Made by a program: the position numbers and the translations under genes. Source: GCA-2731375 sp964344935 (GTDB lineage: Bacteria; Pseudomonadota; Alphaproteobacteria; GCA-2731375). Taken from it: a DNA stretch of 64,000 bases. The first letter of the stretch is position 1, and the number at the start of each line of letters is the position of its first letter. The stretch is from NCBI GenBank assembly GCA_964344935.1, contig CAYFPL010000003.1:310001-374000 (forward strand), in the 5' to 3' direction. The notes beneath the pieces were generated by a model. That model was not told where the DNA came from and made no database searches. It was given only the letters and a program-made list of their open reading frames with translations. Positions 27,358-36,787 of this stretch are shown here, in pieces.

Positions 27358-27751
27358 TGCCGAGGACCTCCAATTGAAACCACGCCGAAATCTTAGCGAC
27401 TTTACCAACGTCAAGCAACAGCTATTGGTCACAAGTAAAAAAAAACCTGGACTCGAAACATTCTGCCTGACACCCGAATTCTGTAACCTGACCTCTCAAT
27501 CAAAACATCAGTGAAAGATCGAACTTAGTCACCAACCAATAAATTTCTCTTTTAACAATCAAGCGCAACGTACGGATATTCCAATGCCTTCGCAAGGGGC
27601 TATGATTGGCCGCAGCAAGAAAAACACATATTGTGGCAACATTGCAACAAATCGCAATTTGCAGTTCAATGGAACATCCACAGGATTTTTTTGTATGCCT
27701 GCAAAAGGTTAATAATATTGTTACCAAAAATCAAACGATCGATCGAACGGG
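27358..27751. other. AT-rich intergenic region without a convincing gene
   Basis: About 390 bases, clearly richer in A and T than the flanks, between two divergent genes for exported proteins. It holds the ribosome site and presumably the promoter of the YjbE-like gene at one end and a candidate promoter for the DUF3108 gene at the other. A 75-codon minus-strand frame at 27500-27727 has no ribosome site and odd composition (many Cys and Ile), and I do not count it as a gene. Confidence 0.6.
27691..27718 (+). promoter_or_regulatory. Candidate promoter of the DUF3108 gene
   Basis: TTGTAT (27691-27696), a 16-base spacer and TAATAT (27713-27718) fit a sigma-70 promoter moderately (4 of 6 in each box). 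A start about 7 bases later leaves a leader of roughly 27 bases before ATG 27752. Confidence 0.35.
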
Positions 27752-28666
27752 ATGATTCGAAACTATATTAATCCGATCATGTTCAGCGGTTCGTGCATGG
27801 GCGAATCTCGTAGACCGTTGATATCGCTTACATTTTTATTATCGATACTGGCCATGTTAGAAAATGCCCGGGCCAACACAATGGCCGAAATCCCTGCAAT
27901 GCTGTCGTATGATATTCGCATAGGTGGCGTTTTGGCGGGCTCATTCGATATCATCCTGCATTCGGGCGAAGGCGGGTATCGAATTGAAACTAAGGCCCGA
28001 ACCCATGGGATCATGGACTTTCTGATTGAATTTCGCGGCCAGAACGAGGTGCACGGCAAATTGTCCGGTTCCACGATCCGTCCAATCCAGTATTGGGGGA
28101 CGGGCACCTGGGCCGGAAAAACGAGGGACGTCGCAATCGAGTATTCCCGACCCGAAGGCATTCGTTTCGATGTCAAACCAAGTGCCGAAGAAGACGAACG
28201 CGAAGTAGTTCCCAAAAATTTGATTGTCGGCACGGTCGATCCCTTGACGGCACTTTTTCGCGCAATGCTACAGACTTCGCAGTCGGAAAGTTGCGACGTT
28301 CGCGCCAAGATCTTCGATGGACGAAGGCGATACGACGTCATATCGAAATCGCTTCCCGAGGGCATAACCAAGGGCCCGGTCTATTCTGGGCCGGCGCGCC
28401 ATTGTCGAATTCGACGAAATCTGATTGCCGGCAAGTCACGGCGCAGCTGGATGCCTCAATTTGCCCGTCCGGATTGGGTCGACCTATGGATTACCCCCCT
28501 GCGCAGTGGCACACGGGCAATGCCGGTGCGGGTGCATGCCGATCTTGGCATCGCATCGTTGGTAGTGGATTTGGTCGCGATCGGGGGACGAAATTTTCCG
28601 CCTGGCGAAAATGACGCTGGGACTATGCCGGCGGAAGCTGACGAGGTCCATGACGTCTCGCGATAG
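27752..28666 (+). CDS. DUF3108 domain protein, probably exported
   Basis: A 304-residue protein. A hydrophobic stretch (LISLTFLLSILAMLENARA) ending near residue 42 looks like a signal sequence with a long basic leader. The DUF3108 domain follows: LSYDIRIGGVLAGSFDI, the YRIETKARTHGIMDFL repeat-like strands, VDPLTALFRAML and FDGRRRYDVI. Family members are periplasmic or outer-membrane beta proteins of unknown function. Starts at 27752, 27779 or 27797 are all possible; none has a strong ribosome site. It is convergent with the lipoprotein hydrolase gene. Confidence 0.8.
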   Translation: MIRNYINPIMFSGSCMGESRRPLISLTFLLSILAMLENARANTMAEIPAMLSYDIRIGGVLAGSFDIILHSGEGGYRIETKARTHGIMDFLIEFRGQNEVHGKLSGSTIRPIQYWGTGTWAGKTRDVAIEYSRPEGIRFDVKPSAEEDEREVVPKNLIVGTVDPLTALFRAMLQTSQSESCDVRAKIFDGRRRYDVISKSLPEGITKGPVYSGPARHCRIRRNLIAGKSRRSWMPQFARPDWVDLWITPLRSGTRAMPVRVHADLGIASLVVDLVAIGGRNFPPGENDAGTMPAEADEVHDVSR

Positions 28667-28678
28667 GCTTACTGTAGG

Positions 28679-29530
28679 TCAATGACTGGTGAGAAATTCC
28701 AGAACCGCGGCCATGGCACCGGCGTGCCCCCAGATGTCATGGGCATTGCCACCATCGATCACCAGTGAACGGGAAGTTGCCGGCGTCTTGAAGAAGGCGC
28801 CACAGTGGCCCAATTGTCCCTTTGTGCGGTCAGGCTGGTACCAGGGATCATCGCTGCGTACGATGGACATTACCGGCTCACCCTGGGGCGCCGCCAAGCC
28901 GCGCACGAAAGGTAGGCCGTGGCATGTCCATTGAGCAATAACGCGGGCGCGGAATTCTTCGCCACGGTATAGAGCTGCCGCGACACCTCCTTCGGAAGTA
29001 CCGACCAGATAGAGCCGGTCGTTGTTGACCCAGGACAGTGCAGCCATGCGCTGCAGGGCATAGCTGATCTCGACTAAGCGGAAATCGAAGACAAATATGT
29101 TCTCGCCGCCGGTCTGTTCAGATGGGCGGCACTGCAAGGGTCGATATCGGCGGGCAAAGCTGTTCGGCGCGATGATCGCGAAACCCGCCTTGGCAAGTCG
29201 CAGCAACGGCTCCGTACTGCCGTAGCCAGTACAGCCGTGCATATAAAGAATGGTCGGATAGCGCCATGCTGAGGGCAGCCTAGCCAGAAAGGTGGTGACG
29301 GCCCGTTCGGACATCTTTCCGACCAGAGGCTCCTGTCCCCGCTGGCGCGGTAGTACGACCAGGGCTTGATCGAACGTCCGGGCGATATCGCTATTCCCTT
29401 CTGTCAGCAGCGAAGGGTTAAGCAATTCGCTAGTGTTGAAGTTTTCCCGGTCACAAGCCGCCAAAGTGAAAAGCGCCAAGATGACCGTCAGCGTCCGTAA
29501 TCCCGTCCTGGCCCAAATCCCTGTTAGCAT
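28679..29530 (-). CDS. Alpha/beta-hydrolase-fold lipoprotein
   Basis: A 283-residue protein with a lipoprotein signal: a hydrophobic run then LFTLAACDRE, with the lipidated cysteine near residue 26. The hydrolase core shows the oxyanion strand ILYMHGCTGYG, the nucleophile elbow VGTSEGG (Ser) and a C-terminal histidine in GGNAHDIWGH, as in dienelactone hydrolase-like enzymes. The substrate is unknown. Its start overlaps the end of ispE by 7 bases, so it is translated in the ispE operon although the functions seem unrelated. Confidence 0.85.
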   Translation of the reverse strand: MLTGIWARTGLRTLTVILALFTLAACDRENFNTSELLNPSLLTEGNSDIARTFDQALVVLPRQRGQEPLVGKMSERAVTTFLARLPSAWRYPTILYMHGCTGYGSTEPLLRLAKAGFAIIAPNSFARRYRPLQCRPSEQTGGENIFVFDFRLVEISYALQRMAALSWVNNDRLYLVGTSEGGVAAALYRGEEFRARVIAQWTCHGLPFVRGLAAPQGEPVMSIVRSDDPWYQPDRTKGQLGHCGAFFKTPATSRSLVIDGGNAHDIWGHAGAMAAVLEFLTSH

Positions 29531-30396
29531 TGCGACAACCCCGCGACGCTACTGGCCTCGACCCACCAGTCAGGTTGCCGGTCGGTCAAGGTGCTGGCCG
29601 CGGCGCGGGCTTCGGTGATGCTGTCGAACAGCCCGAAACAAGTAGCGCCCGAACCCGACATGCGAGCCAGTCTGCAGCCGGGTAGGGGCGTCAACGACTC
29701 CAGCACTTGCACAATCACCGGTGCCAATTGCCGGGCCGGTGGCTCAAGGTCGTTGCGGGTGGTCGCCAGAGCGGCTGCCAAATCAGACACCGGCGTCTTT
29801 GGCCAGGGAGTCGAAGGCGCAAAAGCTTTCGCTAGCTGATTGAACACTTCGGCCGTTGCCAGGGCTTGGTTTGCGTTGACCAGAAGCAAGGCGAAAGGCG
29901 GCAGAAGCCGCACAGGCGCGATGTCATGACCTATGCCGCTGATCAAACTCGGCCGACTGTTCAGACAAACAGGCACATCGGCGCCCAGGCGTGCAGCCAC
30001 TCCGCGCAGTTCCCGGTCGGACATTTCGATGCGCCACAAATCACAAAGGGCCAATATTGTCGCAGCCGCGTCAGCTGAGCCGCCGCCAATGCCCGCTGCG
30101 ACTGGCAGCACTTTTTCCAAATGGATCCGTGCTCTTGCTTCTATGCCCGCGGCCTCCGCCAATAGACGGGCAGCTCGCAACACTAGATTGTCATCTTCGC
30201 ATGCAAGGTCATCAGCAAATGGACCGCTGATGGATAATGTCAGATCTTCACTGGGCGCTACTGTCAGAACATCGCCCAGATCGGTGAATACCACCAGACT
30301 GTGGAGACAATGATAGCCGTCCGGGCGGCGGCCCGTGACGTGAAGAAACAGATTGATCTTTGCCCGCGCCAGCCATTTGCCCCCGCCGTCCGGCAT
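29524..30396 (-). CDS. ispE: 4-diphosphocytidyl-2-C-methyl-D-erythritol kinase
   Basis: About 290 residues of a GHMP kinase. It phosphorylates CDP-methylerythritol in the non-mevalonate isoprenoid pathway. Signatures are ARAKINLFLHVTGRRPDGYH at the N-terminus, the ATP loop PVAAGIGGGSADAA, and RMSGSGATCFGLF near the C-terminus. The start is uncertain: ATG 30396 has GGAGG directly abutting it, while GTG 30414 overlaps the stop of the TPR lipoprotein gene. Either gives a normal-length IspE. Confidence 0.94.
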   Translation of the reverse strand: MPDGGGKWLARAKINLFLHVTGRRPDGYHCLHSLVVFTDLGDVLTVAPSEDLTLSISGPFADDLACEDDNLVLRAARLLAEAAGIEARARIHLEKVLPVAAGIGGGSADAAATILALCDLWRIEMSDRELRGVAARLGADVPVCLNSRPSLISGIGHDIAPVRLLPPFALLLVNANQALATAEVFNQLAKAFAPSTPWPKTPVSDLAAALATTRNDLEPPARQLAPVIVQVLESLTPLPGCRLARMSGSGATCFGLFDSITEARAAASTLTDRQPDWWVEASSVAGLSQC

Positions 30397-30406
30397 CCTC
30401 CGGCGC

Positions 30407-32206
30407 TCAACCACCGTTCTTTTTTTTGTCGACCTTGTCCTGGCCAATGGTTTCGGGCGGGCCTAGCCCATTGGCCTGTTTCTCCATGATTTGCGGAATC
30501 ATGTCTTCCTCGGCGCCAAGATCGATGGCATGGCTCCATTGAAAGCGGGCCTCCAACCTGCGCCCGGCGCGCCAATACGCGTCGCCCAGATGGTCGTTGA
30601 TGATCGGGTCCTGGGGGCGCAGCTCCACGGCCCGCTCCAGATGTTTGACCGCTTCCTCATACTGGCCCAGGCGATAGAAGACCCAGCCGAGGCTGTCGAC
30701 CACGTAACCGTCGTTCGGCCTTTTGGCCACGGCGGTCTCGATCATCTTACGGGCCCGCTCCAAATGCACGCCCTGGTCGATCCAGGAATATCCGAGATAG
30801 TTGAGTACCCTGGGCTCATCGGGTCGAAGTTCCAATGCCTTCAGGAAGTCCGCTTCCGCCGGCGGCCAGTTCTTGGAACGCTCGTAGGCGACGCCCCGTT
30901 CATACAACAGCACCCAATGCTGCCGCTTTAAAGTGCCGCTTTTGCGCAGGGTCCGTTCCATGATCTCGTTGTAGGTCGCGATCGTTTCTTCGAAACGGTC
31001 CTGGGACCGCAGTACCCGGGCCACGGTAATCAGGGCGGATGTATCGTCGGGCCGCTCCGCGGCCATTTCCCGTAGCAGCGCCACCGTTTCGTCGAAACGG
31101 TCCAGCTGGTTCATGTTGGTGGCGATACGGATGCGGGCGTTCCAGTGATAGGCGGAGTCCTTCGAGACCAGTCGATAGGCCGCGATGGCATCTTCGTGGC
31201 GCTGTTCGCTTTCTAGGACTTCCGCCAGAAGCATGCGCCCAGCATCCAAATCGGGACGGAGGTAAAGAGCCAGTTGCGAATAGATACGCGCCGTCTCGCC
31301 GCCCCGCGAGCCAGATATCGCGAAGCCAGCGGACAGGAAAGCTTCAGCCACGCCGTCGGCGGTGGTGGTGACGGGCGGCCACATTGTGCCGCCGCTCTCC
31401 AGTGTTTCGCGTCCTCTTGTGATAACCGGGTTATTTGGGTTGCCTTCCAAAATACGCCCGAAAAGCTTCAAAGCCTCATCGCGGTCGCCGCTGCGGCTCA
31501 GAAAGCCGCCATAGTTTAGGCTCACCCGGGTGGCCCGGTTGGCATTGCCCTTCATGGTCGCTTCGAAGGCGGCCCTGGCGGGTTCCTCATGGCCTGCGAA
31601 GTCACTGATCATGGCGGTGTGATAGTTCTGGAACGGTGCGAAGACTTTTCGTTTGCGCAATTGCTCGATGGCCTTGATGGCATCTTCGTAACGGTCCTCG
31701 CCGGCGTTCACCCAAGCCAACAACATGGGCTGCAGCAGCGCCATGTAGTTCTTCCGCTCGGTTTCTTCCAAATGCGATCGGGCCGCCGCTAAATCGTCGC
31801 GCTTGATGGCTTCAGAAGCCAAAATCAATCTCGCCATGGCAGCGTCGCTGCGCTTGGCAATGCGCCGCTTCGCCAAAGCGATCGCTTCCTCCATTCGCCC
31901 CTCTGCCAGCATCAGGACCATGGTTTGATGAAGAAGTGCCTGGTTCTCTGGATTGGCGGCGAGTGCAACGTCATAAAAATCAGCGGCACGGCCCGAATCC
32001 AACTGGTCCCTGGCCAGCCGGGCCGAAAGATAGTGACCCAAAGGAGACGATGACGTGGGCGGCTGTGCTTCCGCTTCCATGGCGGCAATCTTGCCGTTGC
32101 CGGTATTGTCGACACAGCCCGATAGCACGGGCAGGCATAGAAACGCCGTCGCGACGAGGGCCGCAACCTTTAGGCTGGGTTTACATGTTTGGATAGTTCG
32201 GTCCAC
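30407..32206 (-). CDS. TPR-repeat lipoprotein
   Basis: About 599 residues. GTG 32206 is chosen because GGAGGG lies just upstream and gives a lipoprotein signal ending LPVLSGCVDN (Cys near residue 31); longer frames run through the ETF-QO gene. The rest is helical repeats; the clearest TPR units are in the C-terminal third (ADFLKALELRPDEPRVLNYL, GWVFYRLGQYEEAVKHLERA). Such outer-membrane-anchored TPR proteins act as scaffolds in envelope complexes. The 5' end overlaps ETF-QO by 26 bases and ispE follows, so these genes are co-transcribed. Confidence 0.88.
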   Translation of the reverse strand: MDRTIQTCKPSLKVAALVATAFLCLPVLSGCVDNTGNGKIAAMEAEAQPPTSSSPLGHYLSARLARDQLDSGRAADFYDVALAANPENQALLHQTMVLMLAEGRMEEAIALAKRRIAKRSDAAMARLILASEAIKRDDLAAARSHLEETERKNYMALLQPMLLAWVNAGEDRYEDAIKAIEQLRKRKVFAPFQNYHTAMISDFAGHEEPARAAFEATMKGNANRATRVSLNYGGFLSRSGDRDEALKLFGRILEGNPNNPVITRGRETLESGGTMWPPVTTTADGVAEAFLSAGFAISGSRGGETARIYSQLALYLRPDLDAGRMLLAEVLESEQRHEDAIAAYRLVSKDSAYHWNARIRIATNMNQLDRFDETVALLREMAAERPDDTSALITVARVLRSQDRFEETIATYNEIMERTLRKSGTLKRQHWVLLYERGVAYERSKNWPPAEADFLKALELRPDEPRVLNYLGYSWIDQGVHLERARKMIETAVAKRPNDGYVVDSLGWVFYRLGQYEEAVKHLERAVELRPQDPIINDHLGDAYWRAGRRLEARFQWSHAIDLGAEEDMIPQIMEKQANGLGPPETIGQDKVDKKKNGG

Positions 32207-33845
32207 CCGTTCCCTCCGGCACTGTCCAGGTAATATTCTGTGTCGGATCCTTGATATCGCAAGTCTTGCAATGCAGACAATTCTGCGCGTTGATCTGCAG
32301 CCGCGCGTTGCTGCCGTCGTCGTCGGTAAGAATTTCATACACGCCGGCCGGGCAATAGCGTTGCTCTGGAGCATCATATAGCGCCAAATTATGATCAATC
32401 GGTTTATCAGGATCCGCCAATTTTAGGTGCACTGGCTGGTCTTCCTCGTGATTGGTGTTCGACACAAACACCGACCCTGGCCGATCGAAGCTGAACACAC
32501 CGTCCGGCTTGGGATATTCGATCACCTTACATTGATCCTTGGGCTTCAAACATTCGTGATCACGGTGCGGATGCTTCAGCGTCCAGGGCACATGACCGCC
32601 CAGGAACTGATCGATGCCGCCATACAAGGTGCCACCAATAAGCCCCCATTTGGAAAAGGCCGGTCTGAAATTCCGTACCGCCGTCAGCTCCTTCCAGACC
32701 CAACTATCACGCAGGGCTTCCGGGTAGCCCGCCAACAATGGTGCCGGCAGTTCCTGCCCGTCGTCATCAGCAGCTTGAAGAGATTCGAACGCAGCTTCCG
32801 CCGCCAGCATACCTGTCTTGATGGCATTGTGGCTGCCCTTGATCTTGGGCACGTTCATGAAGCCGGCGGCGCAGCCCATCAGGGCACCGCCGGGAAATAT
32901 CAGTCCGGGGATCGATTGCAGGCCACCCTCGGTCAGGGCGCGGGCGCCATAGGCGATGCGCTTGCCGCCTTCGAGATAACAACTGACATCGGGATGGGTC
33001 TTGTAGCGCTGAAACTCGTCGAACGGCGAGAGATGCGGGTTTTGATAATCGAGTCCTATGACAAAGCCGATGGCCACCTGGTTGTTGTCGAGGTGGTAAA
33101 GGAATGAACCGCCGTATGTGGCGTTGTCCATGGGCCAGCCGGCCGTATGTACCACCAAGCCTTCCTGGTGCACTTCGTCTGGGACTTCCCACAGTTCCTT
33201 GAGGCCGATGCCGTAAGTCTGTGGCTGGCAGTCCTTTTCCAGGTCGAACCGCTCGATTAGCTGCTTCGACAGAGAGCCACGACAGCCTTCCCCGAACAGA
33301 ACATACTTGCCGTGCAGTTCCATCCCCGGCTCGTAGGTCGCCTTTTGTTCGCCCTGGGCATCGATCCCCATGACACCGGTAACCACGCCCTTGACCCGGC
33401 CGTCGTCATGAAACAGCAATTCGGACGCTGCGAAGCCTGGATAAATTTCCACGCCCATGGCTTCAGCCTGTTCAGCCAGCCAGCGGCAAACGTTGCCCAG
33501 AGAAATAATGTAATTGCCCTTGTTGTGCGTCGCCTTTGGCAATAGGAATGTGGGAAATGGTATGGAATTGACAGCCGTCAGGAACATGAACCGTTCCTTT
33601 GTGACAGGGACGTTCAAGGGCGCGCCGCGGTCCTGCCAATCGGGCATCAATTCGTCCAAGGCGCGCGGTTCCATGACCGCTCCCGACATGATGTGGGCGC
33701 CAACTTCCGAACCTTTTTCAATGACGCAAACCGAGAGTTCCTTGCCGGCGCCTTCCGCCAGCTGCATCAGGCGGATCGCGGCCGATAGGCCCGCCGGTCC
33801 GGCGCCCACGATCAGCACATCCACTTGCATCGATTCGCGTTCCAT
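32181..33845 (-). CDS. Electron transfer flavoprotein-ubiquinone oxidoreductase
   Basis: A 554-residue ETF-QO, the normal length. It carries electrons from ETF, reduced by acyl-CoA dehydrogenases, to ubiquinone at the membrane. The FAD-binding VLIVGAGPAGLSAAIRL is at the N-terminus, the ubiquinone/FAD region contains LIFPGGALMGCAAGFMNVPK, and the [4Fe-4S] cysteines lie at the C-terminus in RYCPAGVYE and NCLHCKTCDIKDP. ATG 33845 is preferred; GTG 33851 would add two residues. It is the respiratory outlet for the acyl-CoA dehydrogenase at 15406-16590. Confidence 0.96.
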   Translation of the reverse strand: MERESMQVDVLIVGAGPAGLSAAIRLMQLAEGAGKELSVCVIEKGSEVGAHIMSGAVMEPRALDELMPDWQDRGAPLNVPVTKERFMFLTAVNSIPFPTFLLPKATHNKGNYIISLGNVCRWLAEQAEAMGVEIYPGFAASELLFHDDGRVKGVVTGVMGIDAQGEQKATYEPGMELHGKYVLFGEGCRGSLSKQLIERFDLEKDCQPQTYGIGLKELWEVPDEVHQEGLVVHTAGWPMDNATYGGSFLYHLDNNQVAIGFVIGLDYQNPHLSPFDEFQRYKTHPDVSCYLEGGKRIAYGARALTEGGLQSIPGLIFPGGALMGCAAGFMNVPKIKGSHNAIKTGMLAAEAAFESLQAADDDGQELPAPLLAGYPEALRDSWVWKELTAVRNFRPAFSKWGLIGGTLYGGIDQFLGGHVPWTLKHPHRDHECLKPKDQCKVIEYPKPDGVFSFDRPGSVFVSNTNHEEDQPVHLKLADPDKPIDHNLALYDAPEQRYCPAGVYEILTDDDGSNARLQINAQNCLHCKTCDIKDPTQNITWTVPEGTGGPNYPNM

Positions 33846-34012
33846 GGTCACTCGATCCCTATTGCCGCCGTCAGAATTTACGCCACCTTATGCCGCTGAA
33901 ACCTGTCTTGGGTCAATGCCGCCGCCAAAACCTTGGCCTGCAGAATATATTGGTGCCGGCACAGTCCGGCGGCAAGCTGTCCCATAGCTGGCGACCGTGA
34001 TAGTTTCCCCAC

Positions 34013-34819
34013 ATGCAGCATACAGAGAAATATCTCGCGGCGCTGAATTTCTATGTCGATGCCGGTGTGGACGAGGTCATCGGGACCATAGCCGTCGACA
34101 GGTTTGCTGAAAGCAAGGCGCCAGCGCGGTCTGAACAGGAGCTGCCGTCCCGTGCGCCGGTCGCGCCGGCGCAGCCTGTCCAGGTCCCCGGACCGGGAGA
34201 GACGGAGGCGGCCGTCTCGGCGCGGCAACTGGCGGCAGCCGCGGCCGATCTGGATGCCCTGCGTGCGGTTATGGAAGGGTTCGATCTTTGCCCTTTGAAA
34301 AAAACCGCCGCCAACACAGTTTTCGGCGCTGGCAATCCAGACGCTGATGTCATGCTGGTGGGCGAGGCGCCCGGTGCCGACGAGGACCGACAGGGCCTGC
34401 CGTTCGTCGGCGTGTCGGGGCAACTGCTGGACCGTATGCTGGCCTCAATTGGACTGAACCGCGAGAACGCTTACATCACCAACATGCTGGCCTGGCGGCC
34501 GCCCGGTAACCGTAAGCCGACGGCGGAGGAAACCACCATGTGCCTGCCCTTTATTCGCCGGCATATCGAACTTGTAAATCCACGAGTGTTGGTTTTCGTC
34601 GGCGGAACAGCTGCTAGCACACTTCTGGACAGCACGTCCGGGATTACCCGGATGCGCGGCAAATGGTTCGATTATCCCGTCGGCGGCGCAGGCGAAGAAA
34701 CCAGCATATCTGCCATGCCAATCTTCCATCCCGCCTATCTATTGCGCCAGCCAGCCCTGAAGCGATTGGCTTGGATTGACCTGCTTGCCATTCAGGCACG
34801 TTTGCAAGATATGTCTTGA
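34013..34819 (+). CDS. Uracil-DNA glycosylase family 4-like protein, atypical cysteines
   Basis: A 268-residue protein. The C-terminal 180 residues form a UDG domain: motif 1 GEAPGADEDRQGLPFVG (118-133), NMLAWRPPGNRKPT, and motif 2 with HPAYLLRQP. The first 80 residues are low-complexity Ala/Pro-rich. Family 4 enzymes bind a [4Fe-4S] cluster with four cysteines. By alignment with the Thermus enzyme, two remain here (C93, C177) and two are Phe90 and Trp161, so a cluster seems unlikely. The same WRPPGNR variant may be common in alphaproteobacteria. Confidence 0.88.
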   Translation: MQHTEKYLAALNFYVDAGVDEVIGTIAVDRFAESKAPARSEQELPSRAPVAPAQPVQVPGPGETEAAVSARQLAAAAADLDALRAVMEGFDLCPLKKTAANTVFGAGNPDADVMLVGEAPGADEDRQGLPFVGVSGQLLDRMLASIGLNRENAYITNMLAWRPPGNRKPTAEETTMCLPFIRRHIELVNPRVLVFVGGTAASTLLDSTSGITRMRGKWFDYPVGGAGEETSISAMPIFHPAYLLRQPALKRLAWIDLLAIQARLQDMS

Positions 34820-34921
34820 CGTCAACATCGCGTGGGTCAGAAAAAGTAACACGCTATATCTGGTAGACGCCTTGGAAAGGCTGGCTTGCCGGTCATGCCT
34901 CAATGGGCTATTAGCTGAGCC

Positions 34922-36787
34922 ATGTCGGAGGACGTCCATTTCTGTAAGCGGTGCGTTCGTATTTTCGGACCCGCGTTGGTCTGGGTTATGGGGATCGTTG
35001 GCCTGGCTATGCTGCCGCTGTCTTCGGGACCTCTGGCCAACCAGTTGCTGGATCCCGTCAACGTGGCAGTTGCCGGTGAGAGGGCAGCCGTGGACGACGA
35101 GGTCGGCCTGCCCAGAATCCTCGGCGAGCAGGACATGGTTCTCTATCGCCGCATCTTCGCTTTGCAGACAGAAGGCAAGTGGAAGGCCGCGGATCGTCTG
35201 ATCAAGCGTCTCGATGACGATTTGCTAATGGGGCATGTGCTGTTCCAGCGCTATATGCACCCCACAAAATACCGCTCCAAATACCTGGAACTAAAGAAGT
35301 GGATGGACCACTATGCCGATCATCCCGGCGCCAAGCGGGTCTATCGGTTGGCTCTGCGCCGCCGGCCCAAGGGCTATCGCGCGCCCAAAGCGCCCATCGG
35401 GCCGCGCAGTGCCCGTGGCTATGCGGATCTGTCGTTCGAAATCGACTACCGCTCGCCACGCAAACGGTCACGGGCCCAGCACCGCCGGGTGCGGCAGATC
35501 AAATACAAAATTCACCGCAATGTGCGGCGGGAAATTCTGACCTCATCGCAAAGATATCTGGACAATAAAGCTATCAGAAGACTGCTGGATACAGTGGAGA
35601 GGGATGCCCTGTTGACGCGGATCGCGGGCGGCTGGTTTTACCGAGGCAACGCCAAAAAGGCCCTAGCCTTGGCCGGCCCGGCGGCGGATCGTTCCCGGGC
35701 TCATCTTTCCAACGCCGACTGGATCGCCGGTTTGTCCGCCTGGCGGCTTGGCGATATCTCGAAAGCGTCCCGGCATTTCGAAGCCCTGGCCCATTCCCGC
35801 AAGGCGGACGGTTGGAATAGAGCCGCCGGGGCCTTTTGGGCGGCACGGGCCTACCTAGTCGACCGTCAGCCGGCGAAGGTCAATCCGTTGTTGCGGATCG
35901 CCAGCGAATATCCGCGGACCTTCTATGGCCTGATCGCGGCGCGGCAATTGGGTATCGAGCCGGACCTGCAATGGAAGGCGCCGGCGCTGACCACGGAGGG
36001 AATCGCCCGGGTCGACAACATTCCCGGCGCCCGGCGGGCCATTGCACTGGCCCAAGTGGGTCGGCGGCATTCGGCGGAACGCGAACTGCGCCGCAGCTAT
36101 CTGCTCGGTGATCATTTAAATGGACCGGCACTCTTGGCCCTGGCCTATGAATTGGACCTGCCGGCCATGCAGATGCGCATGGCGCATGGCGTCCGGGGCA
36201 CCGATGACAGGCCTTATGATCAGGCGCTTTTCCCCATGCCCCCGTGGCAGCCCGAGCAGGGCTTTGCCGTCGACCGGGCCCTGATTTACGCCTTCATGCG
36301 CCAGGAGTCCGGCTTCAACGAACGCGCCAAGAGTCCGGTCGGCGCCCGTGGCCTGATGCAGTTGATGCCGCGCACGGCGTCATTCGTGGCAGGTGACCGC
36401 ACCTTGCGTTGGCGGAACAGATCGAAATTGTTCGACCCGGCCTATAACCTGGAACTGGGGCAAAAATATCTATCTCATCTGCTGGGCGAGCAGCGGATCA
36501 AGGGGGATTTGTTCCGCCTTGCAGTGGCCTACAATGCCGGTCCCGGTAATCTGCGCAAATGGCTGCGCAAGGCCGAATATGACGGTGATCCCCTGTTGTT
36601 TGTGGAGAGCATTCCCTGGCGGGAGAGCCGCTTGTTCGTGGAACGCGTGGTGACCAATTTCTGGATCTACAGGGAGCGCCTGGGTCAGAACAGTCCCTCG
36701 CTCGACGCCGTCGCTTCCGGTGATTGGCCGGTCTATCTCCAATTGGACAACGCAACGACCTCGGTAGCGCGCAATGCCCGGAATTGA
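34922..36787 (+). CDS. Soluble lytic murein transglycosylase (Slt-like)
   Basis: A 621-residue exported or membrane-anchored lytic transglycosylase. Hydrophobic residues 15-35 form a signal or anchor. A long alpha-helical superhelix (about residues 70-440) precedes the SLT domain, in which the catalytic glutamate is E462 in MRQESGFNE, followed by GARGLMQLMPRTA and AVAYNAGPGNLRKW. It cleaves the glycan strands of peptidoglycan with formation of 1,6-anhydro-muramic acid. The 3' end overlaps moaB by 14 bases. Confidence 0.93.
   Translation: MSEDVHFCKRCVRIFGPALVWVMGIVGLAMLPLSSGPLANQLLDPVNVAVAGERAAVDDEVGLPRILGEQDMVLYRRIFALQTEGKWKAADRLIKRLDDDLLMGHVLFQRYMHPTKYRSKYLELKKWMDHYADHPGAKRVYRLALRRRPKGYRAPKAPIGPRSARGYADLSFEIDYRSPRKRSRAQHRRVRQIKYKIHRNVRREILTSSQRYLDNKAIRRLLDTVERDALLTRIAGGWFYRGNAKKALALAGPAADRSRAHLSNADWIAGLSAWRLGDISKASRHFEALAHSRKADGWNRAAGAFWAARAYLVDRQPAKVNPLLRIASEYPRTFYGLIAARQLGIEPDLQWKAPALTTEGIARVDNIPGARRAIALAQVGRRHSAERELRRSYLLGDHLNGPALLALAYELDLPAMQMRMAHGVRGTDDRPYDQALFPMPPWQPEQGFAVDRALIYAFMRQESGFNERAKSPVGARGLMQLMPRTASFVAGDRTLRWRNRSKLFDPAYNLELGQKYLSHLLGEQRIKGDLFRLAVAYNAGPGNLRKWLRKAEYDGDPLLFVESIPWRESRLFVERVVTNFWIYRERLGQNSPSLDAVASGDWPVYLQLDNATTSVARNARN

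Noticed and set aside
27500..27727. 75-codon minus-strand frame in the AT-rich gap
   Set aside because: No ribosome site, no domain, unusual Cys/Ile-rich composition; kept only as a note in the gap entry.
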